A stretch of 64,000 nucleotides of DNA from Neptuniibacter caesariensis (GCF_000153345.1 NZ_CH724125.1:1683083-1747082), one strand, 5' to 3'. Shown: positions 45,426 through 55,607, counted from the first letter of the stretch. Numbers and translations: made by a program. Notes: a model not told the origin generated them from the sequence alone.

Positions 45426-47207
45426 TTAGGCGTAATAATCGACTAAAGAAACAGATCGCTTAGCTTGCTCCGAAACTTCAGCTTCACCGTCGACTCCTCC
45501 AGCAGTTCCATACTGCCCTCCATTGCCTGAGCCGTCAGCCAACTGTTCCCGCCTTTGCTGATCGGAAGAATGATCGGATACCGACGAATCCTGAAGCGCT
45601 AATCCCTGCTCTGCAAACATCTCACGAAGTCGCGGTAAGCTTTGTTCCACCGCATCCCTGACATGCGCATGCGGAGAGGTAAAGCTCAAACTTACCTGAT
45701 CCTGATTAACATTCACTCTGACATGCAATGAGCCCAACTCTGGTGGATCCAGCTGAATCTCTGCAACACGTGTATTCTGCGCCGCAATCATCACAGCTCT
45801 CTCACCCAGAGCATTATTCCAGGCCGGCGTATTAATCTTTACCTGCTGAGGCATCATCAGGTTTTGTGATTCCGTCGCCACTTTTTGCGCATTCGTTGGC
45901 ATTACCAACGATTGAGTTGTGCTCGGTTGAAGCGAACTGCTATTAGCAATTTTTTCCACAAGCTGAGTCGCGCTATTATCGATCTTCTCGCCCGCAGATA
46001 CCTTTTGTAAAAGCTGCTGCGTCATATCCAAAGCACTTTCAAACTTTTGAACGCCCTGTCCTTCTGGCTTATTAATTGGCAGCGGTTCAGGTTTAACCTG
46101 AGGTGAGCCCTGCGCCTCATTCATTTTTGCAGCTTCAGCCTTAGCTGCGGCCGACTGTTGATCTACAGTAGTTTTCACCACTGCGACATCACCCGCCTGC
46201 TGACGGTTCTGAGGCTGCTGATTGGCATTAGCTTCATCCAATGCAGAATTTGAAGGTGCAGTACTACTGTTTACCGCAACACGTTCATTAGCATTCTGAA
46301 TTGCCTGAGAGGAAGCTACAGTTGCAGGATCGCGGGCCGGAGTCACTACCTCAGCAGATCGACCCACCGCTTCCGATTTTGCGGCTTGCTCACTCATCGG
46401 TGTTTTTTGAGCCGCATCCGCTTTCAACTGCTCGGTAGAAGTTTCTGGTATTCCTTGGGCAGCTGCCGGTGGTTTTTCAGCAACCACAGCAGGATTTATT
46501 TTGGGATCTGCACCGACTGCCTCACTACCCGCAACGCCTGCCGTTTTACCATCGCTAGCTAGAACAGGCTGTTGATTAGCCTGCTCGGTAGAAACCAATG
46601 TCTGCCTGGCTGTTTCAGCTGCTGCCACGCCAGTGTCAACGGGTACAGACTGAGTAGCTAACGGCACTGCTGACTGATTACGTACAGAATCAGCATTTAG
46701 CAACGCGTCATCCGCGGTATTGCTGGCCTTTGTATTCAACAACGGATCCTGAGAGGCAACTTCGTGCCCTGACTCCACAACCTTTTGAGACGCTGCCTGA
46801 TCACCAACTTCATCAGGTAAAACCGGCTGCTGGCCTGCATACTCTTTAAGCGCTCGAGCTAACTCAGCACCTAATTCAGGAGGAATTTCTGAACCCGAAA
46901 CCCGCTGCTGCTCTAGCATTAAAGCGACCTGCATCATCTGTTGACGCATAAACTCTTGTTCAGACTCAGTGGATTGCCCTTCTGGCAAAGCCCCCTGCGG
47001 CAATGTAACGCCCTCTGACGGCAAGACGACGCCGCTATCAAACTCAGCGCTGACATGCTGACTTGACGACTGCTGATTCAGCATTGAGCTGAAGCCGGTG
47101 AATAGAGGCACCCCGCCGGACTGGCCTGAAGCCCCGCCCTGCGGCATTACCGATAGATTTAGTGATAACACTCCGCCAGCCGCGGAGGATAGAATTTGCT
47201 CACTCAT
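45426..47207 (-). CDS. fliK: Flagellar hook-length control protein FliK
   Basis: This 593-residue protein has a long Ala/Gln/Ser/Val-rich ruler part and a C-terminal Flg_hook domain: AEIQLDPPELGSLHVRVNVNQDQVSLSFTSPHAHVRDAVEQSLPRLREML-like sequence near residues 480-530. It measures hook length and triggers the FlhB switch. Its start lies under a possible hairpin with its ribosome site (47208-47234). Confidence 0.94.
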   Translation of the reverse strand: MSEQILSSAAGGVLSLNLSVMPQGGASGQSGGVPLFTGFSSMLNQQSSSQHVSAEFDSGVVLPSEGVTLPQGALPEGQSTESEQEFMRQQMMQVALMLEQQRVSGSEIPPELGAELARALKEYAGQQPVLPDEVGDQAASQKVVESGHEVASQDPLLNTKASNTADDALLNADSVRNQSAVPLATQSVPVDTGVAAAETARQTLVSTEQANQQPVLASDGKTAGVAGSEAVGADPKINPAVVAEKPPAAAQGIPETSTEQLKADAAQKTPMSEQAAKSEAVGRSAEVVTPARDPATVASSQAIQNANERVAVNSSTAPSNSALDEANANQQPQNRQQAGDVAVVKTTVDQQSAAAKAEAAKMNEAQGSPQVKPEPLPINKPEGQGVQKFESALDMTQQLLQKVSAGEKIDNSATQLVEKIANSSSLQPSTTQSLVMPTNAQKVATESQNLMMPQQVKINTPAWNNALGERAVMIAAQNTRVAEIQLDPPELGSLHVRVNVNQDQVSLSFTSPHAHVRDAVEQSLPRLREMFAEQGLALQDSSVSDHSSDQQRREQLADGSGNGGQYGTAGGVDGEAEVSEQAKRSVSLVDYYA

Positions 47208-47234
47208 TTCAGGCTCCTGTTATTCATGCCTGAA
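47208..47234 (-). other. Hairpin over the fliK ribosome binding site
   Basis: TTCAGGC (47208-47214) and GCCTGAA (47228-47234) form a perfect 7-bp stem with a 13-base loop. On the mRNA the downstream arm runs from the end of the AGGAG site to the base before the fliK ATG. Confidence 0.55.
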
Positions 47235-47260
47235 CAAGAATTAGCAAAATAAGGGCCAAC

Positions 47261-47704
47261 TTATATAAAAGGCGTCCGAATAGTTTGCGCTCGCTCATCC
47301 AGCTGCTGCTGCAAGGCTTTCTCTTCAGCCATGTTTTCAGCATTGATCGCTTTATCTTTCAGCTTTTCAACACCTTTAACTTTTGCGTAGGCTTCCTTCC
47401 AATGCTGCTCAACAACAGCGAGCTCTCGCCTGTTTTGCTCCATAGCCTGCTGCTGAGTTGTCTTCGCATCCTGAATCTTTTGCAGAAACGCTTGCTGCGC
47501 ATGTAACTGAGCACCACTTAAGCCTTCGGCATTAACGCCAAGGTAATTTTGTTGATACTCGGACATGTATTGATCTAACTGCTCCATTGTCCTTTTGTCC
47601 TGCTCAACCCGCTGACGGCTAGCTGCCAAAAACTGATCAGCCTGTTGCTTCTTCCTCTCAGCAAGCTCAAGTACAAGTTGTAATCGCTTAGAACGCTTAT
47701 TCAT
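47261..47704 (-). CDS. fliJ: Flagellar export chaperone FliJ
   Basis: This 147-residue, almost wholly coiled-coil protein is rich in Gln, Lys and Glu, starts [20 protein letters not shown] and ends [15 protein letters not shown]. It is the central stalk of the FliI hexamer and escorts chaperones. It overlaps fliI by 4 bp. Confidence 0.93.
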   Translation of the reverse strand: MNKRSKRLQLVLELAERKKQQADQFLAASRQRVEQDKRTMEQLDQYMSEYQQNYLGVNAEGLSGAQLHAQQAFLQKIQDAKTTQQQAMEQNRRELAVVEQHWKEAYAKVKGVEKLKDKAINAENMAEEKALQQQLDERAQTIRTPFI

Positions 47705-49095
47705 TTCTGAAGACCATTAGTCACAGGCCGATGAACCTGGCCCTGAGCAGCAGCCGGCTGTGGCGGCGGCGTACTCAAAATCATCACCATTTGCTGCATA
47801 GACAGCTGCAATGGCACCGGCTCACCAATATCCTGGCGAAGGAAAGCATTCATCGAGGGTAGGTTTTCAATGACGAAATCAGTATCCGGATCACTTCCTT
47901 TGACATAAGCCCCTACGTTGATGAGATCTTCATTCTGCCGATATTTAGAGTATAGCTGCTTAAAGCGCATCGCCATCTTCAGGTGATCGGGTTCGATGAT
48001 TTGGGGCATCGCTCGGCTAATAGAAGCCTCCACATCAATAGCAGGATAATGGCCTTGTTCAGCCAGCCTCCTAGCTAATACAACATGACCATCAAGTATT
48101 GCCCTGGCTGAATCCGCAACCGGGTCTTGCTGATCATCACCTTCCGTAAGTACGGTGTAGAAGGCGGTAATCGCCCCACCCCCTTCCTGCGCATTACCGG
48201 CGCGTTCAACAAGCTTTGGAATTTTGGCAAATACTGAAGGTGGGTAACCTTTGGTTGCAGGAGGCTCACCTACCGCCAAAGCTATTTCACGCTGAGCCTG
48301 AGCATAGCGCGTCAGTGAATCCATCAACAAAAGAACATTCTTTCCCTGATCGCGAAAGTACTCAGCAATACGTGTAGATAATTGAGAAGCACGAAGACGC
48401 ATTAATGGTGAATCATCCGCAGGGGATGCCACCACGACAGATCGCTTGAGGCCTTCTTCACCAAGACTATGTTCGATAAACTCCTTAACCTCTCGCCCCC
48501 TCTCACCAATCAGGCCAACAACAATAATCTCAGCCTCAGTAAAACGGGTCATCATGCCGAGTAACACCGACTTACCCACGCCACTACCAGCAAACAACCC
48601 CATACGCTGACCGCGCCCAACCGTTAGTAATGAATTGATTGTACGAATACCTACATCAAGGGTTTGGTTGATAGGTGCACGCAGAAGCGGGTTTATAATC
48701 TCACCTGCTAAGCCAGTTTCAGCTTCAGGTCTTAGCGGGCCTTTGCCATCAATGGGCTTACCCACCCCATTTAAAACACGCCCCAGAAGGTTCATCCCAA
48801 CCGGTACCATTCCCGTATCTGCTCTGGCTATTACAGGGGTGCCGGCTTGCAATCCCTCAATAGGATAGAGCGGCATCAAATAGATACGATCACCGGAGAA
48901 ACCAACAACTTCAGCTTCAATATGCTGCTCAGGAGACAAAACGATACTACAACACTCACCGACCGCACATTTAATGCCCACCGCCTCAATGGTCAGGCCA
49001 ATCATTCGGGTAATTCGGCCTATAACCTGCGGTTTAACACTTGCGAAAGCGATCGAGCGATGCCGGGAAAGGCGCTCAAAAAGCTTACTCATCAC
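47701..49095 (-). CDS. fliI: Flagellum-specific ATPase FliI
   Basis: This 464-residue ATPase of the F1-beta type has Walker A GSGVGKS (residues 170-176), [17 protein letters not shown], Walker [17 protein letters not shown] and a C-terminal helical domain. It separates export cargo from chaperones. It overlaps fliH by 11 bp and fliJ by 4 bp. Confidence 0.97.
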   Translation of the reverse strand: MMSKLFERLSRHRSIAFASVKPQVIGRITRMIGLTIEAVGIKCAVGECCSIVLSPEQHIEAEVVGFSGDRIYLMPLYPIEGLQAGTPVIARADTGMVPVGMNLLGRVLNGVGKPIDGKGPLRPEAETGLAGEIINPLLRAPINQTLDVGIRTINSLLTVGRGQRMGLFAGSGVGKSVLLGMMTRFTEAEIIVVGLIGERGREVKEFIEHSLGEEGLKRSVVVASPADDSPLMRLRASQLSTRIAEYFRDQGKNVLLLMDSLTRYAQAQREIALAVGEPPATKGYPPSVFAKIPKLVERAGNAQEGGGAITAFYTVLTEGDDQQDPVADSARAILDGHVVLARRLAEQGHYPAIDVEASISRAMPQIIEPDHLKMAMRFKQLYSKYRQNEDLINVGAYVKGSDPDTDFVIENLPSMNAFLRQDIGEPVPLQLSMQQMVMILSTPPPQPAAAQGQVHRPVTNGLQK

Positions 49096-49846
49096 CTTGG
49101 TCCGCTTGCGTTAGCATGTTCGCTTTTAACTGCGCTACCGCTTCTGCAAAGCGCTCTTCCACCTCATGTTTCACAATGGTGTTTTCAGCTTCAAGAAGGT
49201 AACCGCCTACCTGAACCTGTGGATCGGGGATAAGCTCAGCCGCTACCCCTGGCACTTGCAGGAGCGGCTCAAGATAAGCACGGTCATCTGGATGAACTTT
49301 AATGATAACCCGCCCCAAAGGCTCGGGAATCATCCGCAAAGAATCACGTATAGAATCAAGCAACAATCCTTTGCGTTCGGTCAACTCGGCCTGAACAACT
49401 GACTCTGACATCGATACCACAAGCTCAAGCAAACAAGCTTCAAGCATGCTAGCACTAGTATTGAGAGGATTCTCAAACTCAAGAACCAACTGCCCCAGGA
49501 GACTCTGAGCACGTTTGAGGTCGTCATCACTCTTCGCGAGACCCTCAGCATAACCGGCATCATAGCCCTCTTGCTGACCTTGCTGACGCCCTTCTTCAAT
49601 ACCTTTCAGCCGCCCTTCTTCAAGCCCCGCTGCCAAACCTTCGATTCGTGCGTTTTCACGAATTTCTTCAAGTTCAGCAACAGTAATTTTCTCCGCCGCT
49701 AAGACCTCTTCGACAACCGTAACTTCAGATCCGGCTTTTTGTTGAAGCCCCACAGACACAGGACCACTCATCTGCGGCAGATCCCAACTAACAAGATCAA
49801 CCGCATCAGCGGCCCTGATTGGCTTAAATTCTTTGTTATCAGACAT
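49085..49846 (-). CDS. fliH: Flagellar assembly protein FliH
   Basis: This 253-residue protein has the glycine-repeat helix typical of FliH ([31 protein letters not shown], roughly residues 70-105) and a C-terminal peripheral-stalk domain ([31 protein letters not shown]). It holds FliI near the gate and C-ring. It lies 12 bp after fliG. Confidence 0.95.
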   Translation of the reverse strand: MSDNKEFKPIRAADAVDLVSWDLPQMSGPVSVGLQQKAGSEVTVVEEVLAAEKITVAELEEIRENARIEGLAAGLEEGRLKGIEEGRQQGQQEGYDAGYAEGLAKSDDDLKRAQSLLGQLVLEFENPLNTSASMLEACLLELVVSMSESVVQAELTERKGLLLDSIRDSLRMIPEPLGRVIIKVHPDDRAYLEPLLQVPGVAAELIPDPQVQVGGYLLEAENTIVKHEVEERFAEAVAQLKANMLTQADQGDE

Positions 49847-49858
49847 AGCGTTTCATGC

Positions 49859-50878
49859 TTACAGCATCTCTTCGCCACCGCCACCCAGGATGATTTCACC
49901 ATCATCCGCGAGTCGACGTGCAACAGATAGAATCTCTTTCTGAGCCTCTTCAACTTCAGAGACACGAACTGGGCCTTTCGCTTCCAGGTCATCCCTTAGC
50001 AGCTCGGCAGCTCGTTTAGACATGTTGCGGAATATTTTTTCCTGCAGATCTACATCAGCACCTTTCAATGCGATAACCAGAACATCTGTAGAAACTTCAC
50101 GGAGAATAGCCTGAATACCCATATCCTCAACATCTCTAAGATTATCAAAGACAAACATCAGGTCGGAGATGGTACTTGCGAGGTTTTCATCGCTTTCTTT
50201 AATGCCTTCCATCAACTCGGCCTCTATATTCGAGTCGATAAAGTTCATTATATCGGCAGCATTCTTGATACCACCCAAGGTAGCAGTACTTGCACCACCA
50301 GCGCCAGCAAATTGACGCTCCAGGATGTCATTAAGCTCTTGCAACGCCTGAGGTTGAATACGATCCAGGGCCGCAACCCTCATCAAAATATCCAGGCGCT
50401 GCTTATCATCGAAATACCCTAGCACACCAGCAGCCACATCTGGTTCCAGATAAGCGACAACAACTGCCTGAATCTGAGGGTGCTCGTAGCGAATAATTTC
50501 CGCAATCTGACGAGGCTCCATCCAGCGCAGCGTATCCAAGCCGGACGTATTAGTACTCATCAAAATGCGGTCAAGTAAGGTTTTGGCTTTCTCTTCGCCC
50601 AACGCCTGATTCAGCATAGAACGAATATAGATGTCGTTATTGATACCGATACCGGTCTGATCACTCACCAGCCCCATAAAGTCACCAACAACACTCTCAA
50701 CACGAGACTGAGGTATGTTGTTTAGCTGCGCCATTGCTTCGCCAATCATCTGGACCTCTTTTGGCCCCATATGCTTGAGGATTTCAGCCGCGTCAGCTTC
50801 ACCTAAGCTAATCAGTAGAATCGCAGCTTTATCAATTTCGCTGAACTCACCCTGATTTGCTTCATCACTCATCGTCAC
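49859..50878 (-). CDS. fliG: Flagellar motor switch protein FliG
   Basis: This 339-residue protein has the N-terminal domain (DKAAILLISLGEADAAEILKHMGPKEV), the middle EHPQ motif (RYEHPQIQAVVVAYLEP) and the C-terminal charged helix that meets the stator (LRDDLEAKGPVRVSEVEEAQKEI). It forms the upper C-ring on FliF. It overlaps fliF by 14 bp. Confidence 0.97.
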   Translation of the reverse strand: MTMSDEANQGEFSEIDKAAILLISLGEADAAEILKHMGPKEVQMIGEAMAQLNNIPQSRVESVVGDFMGLVSDQTGIGINNDIYIRSMLNQALGEEKAKTLLDRILMSTNTSGLDTLRWMEPRQIAEIIRYEHPQIQAVVVAYLEPDVAAGVLGYFDDKQRLDILMRVAALDRIQPQALQELNDILERQFAGAGGASTATLGGIKNAADIMNFIDSNIEAELMEGIKESDENLASTISDLMFVFDNLRDVEDMGIQAILREVSTDVLVIALKGADVDLQEKIFRNMSKRAAELLRDDLEAKGPVRVSEVEEAQKEILSVARRLADDGEIILGGGGEEML

Positions 50879-52529
50879 CTACCCATTGCTTCACAGCCTG
50901 CGCCACCCGCGCAGGATCTTCCGCAACCATACTACGAATCGCGTTTAGCTGATAATCAAAACTTTCATTAGGCGTAGGTAACAGACCGTCATCACTACCG
51001 AATGTCACAGAATCCGCTGAGAAATCTCCACCTTCCAAACCCTCAAGTTCAGCAGAGACCTCACCTGCAGCACCAAGGCCAGCAACATTACCCGCTGTGC
51101 CCGCCGCAGCCAGGTTACGCAAAATTGGACGAAGGATACCGAAGACGAGAACCAATACAAATATCGCGGCCATCACCTGCTTCATGACATCCATAACCCA
51201 CTCCTGCTTCCAGAGCGGAATCTCTTCGGTAACAATAGGCTCTTCAGCCGCGAACGGTGTATTTACCACATTAACGCTATCGCCACGCAGCGTAGAGAAA
51301 CCTACCGCATCCTGAACCAGAATTCTCAGTCGCTCCAGCTCATTCTGATCCCAAGGCGTACGCGAGGTTTCACCTGTTTCAGCATTTACGCTCGCCAGAT
51401 CATCCACTACTACCGCTACTGTTAAACGGCGCACTCGGCCTTGCTGATGTTTGGTGTAGCTGATAGTACGATCAAGCTCAAAATTACGTGTTGCCTGCTT
51501 ACGGCTAGAACCAGGCTGACCGTTACCTGCTATTACACCTTCGCCCGAAGCCTGTTCTGGCACACTGCTTTGCCCAGGCGGCTGGTTTGAAAGTGCACCT
51601 GGAATGCCTACTGGTGCGCCATTACCGACACGCGACTCATCCATCGTTTGTTCACTACGAAGCGCCGGAAGGTCGGGATTATAAAGTTCGTCTGTTTGCT
51701 CTACGGAAGTAAAATCTACATCAGCGGAAACCTCAGCACGGAAGCGCCCCATACCAACAACAGGCTGAAGGATACTGTTAACACGATTTAACAAAGTATC
51801 TTCAATACTTCGCGTGTATTCCAGCTGCTTCGCGGCGAGGACAACATCCACATCTTTATCACGCATATTCAGCAAACGCCCGCGCTGATCTACAACCGTG
51901 ACATCTTTGACATCTAAGGCAGGAATACTGGAAGCGACAAGGTTGGCGATGGAAGCCACCTGATCTCGCTCAAGCTTTCGACCAGAAAACAGCTCAAGAA
52001 AAACCGATGCCGTTGGCTTACGGGTATCACGAATAAATACGGTATCTTTTGGAATAGCCAGGTGGACACGCGCATTCCTAACAGAGGTCATACTGGAGAT
52101 CGTTCTGGCAAGCTCCCCCTCCAAACCACGACGATACTTTGTCGTTTCCATAAACTGACTAGTACCCAGGCTTTGCTCACGATCAAGAATTTCAAAACCT
52201 ACGGTCTTATCTGAAGTAAACCCTTCAGCAGCCAGCTTTAAACGCGCTTGATGAACATGCTCATCAGGCACCAAAATCGCCCGACCATCAGCATCGAACG
52301 TGTAAGGAACATTATAAAGGCGCAGTTGTTCAATAATCTGGTTCGCATCGGAAAAAGTCAGGTTACTAAACAGAACTCGCTGCTCGGGCTTTTGTGACCA
52401 CAATACTACTGCAAAGCCAATCGCGACACTTGCCGCAAGACCTACCATTAGGCCAATCTGTCTCACAATACTTAGCTTATTGAAGCCAAGCATTGGATTA
52501 CCAGTCAGAGCATCAGCGTTATCAGCCAC
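50865..52529 (-). CDS. fliF: Flagellar MS-ring protein FliF
   Basis: This 554-residue protein has a membrane segment at about 25-45, periplasmic ring-building motifs (VPYTFDADGRAILVPDEHVHQARLKLA, SVFLELFSGRKLERDQVASIANLVASSIPAL), a second membrane segment near 445-465 and a cytosolic FliG-binding tail (SFDYQLNAIRSMVAEDPARVAQAVKQWV). It is 24 bp after fliE. Confidence 0.97.
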   Translation of the reverse strand: MADNADALTGNPMLGFNKLSIVRQIGLMVGLAASVAIGFAVVLWSQKPEQRVLFSNLTFSDANQIIEQLRLYNVPYTFDADGRAILVPDEHVHQARLKLAAEGFTSDKTVGFEILDREQSLGTSQFMETTKYRRGLEGELARTISSMTSVRNARVHLAIPKDTVFIRDTRKPTASVFLELFSGRKLERDQVASIANLVASSIPALDVKDVTVVDQRGRLLNMRDKDVDVVLAAKQLEYTRSIEDTLLNRVNSILQPVVGMGRFRAEVSADVDFTSVEQTDELYNPDLPALRSEQTMDESRVGNGAPVGIPGALSNQPPGQSSVPEQASGEGVIAGNGQPGSSRKQATRNFELDRTISYTKHQQGRVRRLTVAVVVDDLASVNAETGETSRTPWDQNELERLRILVQDAVGFSTLRGDSVNVVNTPFAAEEPIVTEEIPLWKQEWVMDVMKQVMAAIFVLVLVFGILRPILRNLAAAGTAGNVAGLGAAGEVSAELEGLEGGDFSADSVTFGSDDGLLPTPNESFDYQLNAIRSMVAEDPARVAQAVKQWVGDDE

Positions 52530-52553
52530 GAACTTTTCCTATTATTCTATTTA

Positions 52554-52907
52554 TTAGATTGGCATCTTCATTACATCTTCGTAAGCGGTAACGAGCCGGT
52601 TACGAACCTGGGTCATCGCCTGAAAAGACACAGAGGCCTTTTCTGCTGCGATCATCACTTGAGGAAGATCAACTGATGGATCGCCTTTCTCATATGCAAC
52701 TGCCATTTTTTTGGCATCTGCCTGAGTCTCGCTAACGCCATCAACGGCATTCTTAAGGATTTCACCGAATCCAGTACGATCTGAAGGCTTAACAGCACCG
52801 ATGTCCGTAGGGTTTACCGGCATCATTTCAGATGAAGCGCTCTGCACTTGAGACTTTAGCTCTCTCATCTGCATCAGAACACTATTAATGTCAGCTCTAT
52901 CAACCAT
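52554..52907 (-). CDS. fliE: Flagellar hook-basal body protein FliE
   Basis: This protein of about 117 residues starts MVDRADINSVLMQMRELKSQ and ends with the conserved SFQAMTQVRNRLVTAYEDVMKMPI. It links the MS ring to the rod. A TTG six codons upstream (52925) is in frame, but the ATG at 52907 gives the usual family start. It is the first gene of fliEFGHIJK and has a sigma-54 match about 125 bp upstream. Confidence 0.95.
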   Translation of the reverse strand: MVDRADINSVLMQMRELKSQVQSASSEMMPVNPTDIGAVKPSDRTGFGEILKNAVDGVSETQADAKKMAVAYEKGDPSVDLPQVMIAAEKASVSFQAMTQVRNRLVTAYEDVMKMPI

Positions 52908-52934
52908 ATCCACACCAAACGGCAATTTATTGAC

Positions 52935-52962
52935 ATTATAAACAGACAGGTCGATGCATCAA
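52935..52962 (-). promoter_or_regulatory. Possible sigma-70 promoter before fliE
   Basis: On the minus strand TTGATG and TATAAT are separated by 16 bp, with the -10 element 27 bp before the fliE ATG. It is a secondary candidate beside the stronger sigma-54 match at 53033-53049. Confidence 0.3.
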
Positions 52963-53032
52963 TACCTAAATGATAGCAAAGCGACATTTTTCTGTCTTTT
53001 TATACTGCCCTTTTTGTCTTTATATAGTTAAA

Positions 53033-53049
53033 AAGCAAAAAACGGGCCA
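53033..53049 (-). promoter_or_regulatory. Sigma-54 promoter for fliE operon
   Basis: The minus strand reads TGGCCCGTTTTTTGCTT, which fits TGGCAC-N5-TTGCW with exact -24/-12 spacing. The -24 half lies in the right arm of the terminator for the upstream exonuclease gene. Flagellar fliE operons in polar flagellates are usually RpoN/FleQ-driven. Confidence 0.7.
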
Positions 53050-53059
53050 GAAGCCCGTT
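53034..53059 (-). terminator. Rho-independent terminator after the exonuclease gene
   Basis: The minus strand has AACGGGC, a 5-base loop, GCCCGTT, then TTTTGCTTTTT. It lies 21 bp past the stop of the exonuclease gene and overlaps the sigma-54 element at 53033-53049. Confidence 0.75.
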
Positions 53060-53080
53060 ATTGTTTTGACGATTGACCGA

Positions 53081-53710
53081 TTAATAATGCGCATCCGGTG
53101 GATCGCCATATTTCAGACGCACATACATCAAAGCAACAGTCAGCGCATCACCAATAGCCGTATGCCTTTCGAGCATAGGAATATCAAGTTGCTTTGAAAT
53201 GGTATCAAAACGAAGATCAACATTGCCGCCCACCGACTTCCATTTAATGATGTCGTGGTAGACATGCGATAGTTCGATCGCCTTATTTGGCAAACCAAAG
53301 CCAAACTGCGGCCGAATAAACTTATCCAGCATTCTGATGTCGTAGTTAACGTAGTAACCCAGGATGGGACGATTCCCGACAAACTCCAGCACCTGCTCCA
53401 GTGCATCCTCGATATCAATCCCGCCGGCAAGATCACTTTCACGGATTTTGTGAATCTTAATCGAATCACCCGTTAAGGACTTAGGCGGCTTGAGCTTAAT
53501 ATCTAAGCGATCACTACTAAGGACTTTCCTGCCTTTAATTTTTACTGCACCGATGGAGACAATTTCGCCTTGTTTAACATCAAGACTGGTTGTTTCACAA
53601 TCCAGTGAAACAACTTCATCGCCATCATACTTCTCAAATAAGCTCGCATACGGACCAGCCTTATGGTCGTACTTTTCTTTTATTCTTCTTACCGCTCTGG
53701 GTATGATCAT
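53081..53710 (-). CDS. DEDDh 3'-5' exonuclease (DnaQ/PolC-type)
   Basis: This 209-residue nuclease has all the DEDDh residues: Asp37 and Glu39 in SLDCETTSLD, Asp124 in YVNYDIRML, and His183 and Asp188 in ERHTAIGDAL. The family covers proofreading subunits and RNase T. The substrate is unknown. It lies 5 bp downstream of the DUF294 gene. This pair is commonly found beside the acetate symporter, so a signalling-nucleotide or regulatory role is possible but unproven. Confidence 0.88.
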   Translation of the reverse strand: MIIPRAVRRIKEKYDHKAGPYASLFEKYDGDEVVSLDCETTSLDVKQGEIVSIGAVKIKGRKVLSSDRLDIKLKPPKSLTGDSIKIHKIRESDLAGGIDIEDALEQVLEFVGNRPILGYYVNYDIRMLDKFIRPQFGFGLPNKAIELSHVYHDIIKWKSVGGNVDLRFDTISKQLDIPMLERHTAIGDALTVALMYVRLKYGDPPDAHY

Positions 53711-53715
53711 TCAAC

Positions 53716-55545
53716 TTACCCTCCGAGGTGATACCTTAACTCCAGATGCTTCTTAAATCCTTTTACGATATGTAATGCATCTCGGAGCAAATCACGCTCC
53801 AGCTTATCCAGCGATTGCAGATCAATTATATTTGGTGTTTGATCATGACCTGTATCGCTGCATTCTATCCGCTTGATTTGTTGTCTTAATCGCAAACTGA
53901 TAAACAGACTCAACGCTTCTGTTATCTCTCTGCCATGCTTCTCTTTGAGCTGTCCCATTTCAGTCAGGGCTTCTATTCGCTCAAAGGTATTGGTTGCCTT
54001 TACTCTGTATTCCAAAGCCAGCGTTCTGATCCCGTGCACAATTGGGAAAATACCGCCTTTCTTGATATCCAACTGCCCTTTATCTTTCAAATTACCAAAG
54101 AATGTCAGCGGAGTATCAAATTCTAACGATGCTTTTGCGAAGTGAGAGAAGAACACATCATTGTTACGAAGATGACGCATAAACCAGTTTCTGCTGGCTT
54201 TGAATATTGCTGGATTACCAGCAACAGGCTTAGCATCCACTGCGATTGCCAGATTCATCTGGGAATCACCATCACAACGATCAGCCCACTCACTCAGCAT
54301 TTTAGTCCAGTCACCCAGTGACTTAACCCATGCTGGATTGGAGACCATAATATTACCCGGACAAGGCGGGAAGCCAAATTCGATCAAAGTCTCACTAAAC
54401 TTATTCAGAGTATTCTGCATCTCCGGCCAGACCAAACCATCCCTATGAATAATCGCATTATCCTGATCGGTTTTCATGATCTGCTCACCGCGTCCTTCAG
54501 ATCCCATCACCAACAGACACACATGCGGCTGCATATCTGCAGGAATAATAATATTGAAGAGTTTTGCGATAATACGGCCATTCATAGCGGCCAGAAGATC
54601 CATAGCGAAGCGGGTTTTCACCCCATGAGAAACCAATGCCTTGATAAGATCATCCAGCCCTTTAGCGGCCTCTTTAAGATCTTCTACCGTTTGAGCACGT
54701 TCAATTCTTAAACCAATAACATGGGAATGACTGGAGAAATAACTCAATACATCTGTGAGCTCAACGATCCCGCCCATCTCATTATCTTTCATGACCACAA
54801 CACGCTCGATGTGCTGTTGTGTCATGATGATCAGTGCATTGAAGAGGTAATCATCCGGCTTTACTGTAATCAGCCTGTAGCTAGCTATTTCCGCCAGGTC
54901 AGTTGTCATTGGCAATTCATTAACAACCACGGCATCGAGAAGATCGGTACCTGTCACCATACCGTAGCGATTGCCGCGTTTTACTAATAGGCAATCCGCC
55001 TTTTTTTCACGCATCAGCATGGTTGCTTCGCGAATAGAAGTGCCTTCCAGTATCACCAAAGGCTCGCGTACCAGACCATCAGACACTTTTGCCAGCATGA
55101 ACTCGGCCATATCCTGGTCTTTACCATGCTGCTGAACAATTTCAGTTTTGGCAGACAAGTTTTGCTGGAAATAATCTGCAAACAGACTGTTTGTTGCCAT
55201 CAGATCCAACAGTGTTTTTGTAGGCAACACATGACAGATCGTCTCTTCTTCTGCGATAAAATTGTGGATCGCCTTGCCGCGTATCGCGGACCAACCACCA
55301 AAATAGTCTTCATTAGTGTAATGAACGAAAACGTGCTTCGCAGCATCGCTGTCATCCTCAGCCACTTCAGACTCTCCTACCCTTCCTTTCAGAATAACAA
55401 ACACACCTTCAGGCTCTTCACCCGCCGTCATAATGTATTCGCCTTTCTGGTAGTAAACGATATCCAGATTTGAACGAAGCAAATTTTGCTCGTTTTCATC
55501 CAGCAAACTAAAAGGCAAGTTCGTCATTTTGAAAGAATCAGGCAT
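53716..55545 (-). CDS. cNMP-binding, CBS and DUF294 nucleotidyltransferase protein
   Basis: This protein of about 609 residues has an N-terminal cyclic-nucleotide-binding fold (about 15-130, EGVFVILKGRVGE), a CBS pair (about 150-275) and a GlnD-like nucleotidyltransferase domain with GSEGRGEQ (348-355) and TDQDNA (359-364). A DUF294 C-terminal helical domain follows. The first ATG (55554) touches its GAGGGG site, so the ATG at 55545, spaced 9 bp, is preferred. The target is not known. Confidence 0.88.
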   Translation of the reverse strand: MPDSFKMTNLPFSLLDENEQNLLRSNLDIVYYQKGEYIMTAGEEPEGVFVILKGRVGESEVAEDDSDAAKHVFVHYTNEDYFGGWSAIRGKAIHNFIAEEETICHVLPTKTLLDLMATNSLFADYFQQNLSAKTEIVQQHGKDQDMAEFMLAKVSDGLVREPLVILEGTSIREATMLMREKKADCLLVKRGNRYGMVTGTDLLDAVVVNELPMTTDLAEIASYRLITVKPDDYLFNALIIMTQQHIERVVVMKDNEMGGIVELTDVLSYFSSHSHVIGLRIERAQTVEDLKEAAKGLDDLIKALVSHGVKTRFAMDLLAAMNGRIIAKLFNIIIPADMQPHVCLLVMGSEGRGEQIMKTDQDNAIIHRDGLVWPEMQNTLNKFSETLIEFGFPPCPGNIMVSNPAWVKSLGDWTKMLSEWADRCDGDSQMNLAIAVDAKPVAGNPAIFKASRNWFMRHLRNNDVFFSHFAKASLEFDTPLTFFGNLKDKGQLDIKKGGIFPIVHGIRTLALEYRVKATNTFERIEALTEMGQLKEKHGREITEALSLFISLRLRQQIKRIECSDTGHDQTPNIIDLQSLDKLERDLLRDALHIVKGFKKHLELRYHLGG

Positions 55546-55570
55546 TTCCAACATCCCCTCTGTAGGAAAA

Positions 55571-55607
55571 AGAAAAAGGGCGCTCCAACTCCCGCTGGGC
55601 GCCCTTT
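55571..55607 (-). terminator. Rho-independent terminator after the symporter gene
   Basis: The minus strand has AAGGGCGC, a 15-base loop, GCGCCCTT, then TTTCTTTTT. It lies 22 bp past the symporter stop and 17 bp before the DUF294 start region, separating the two units. Confidence 0.85.
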
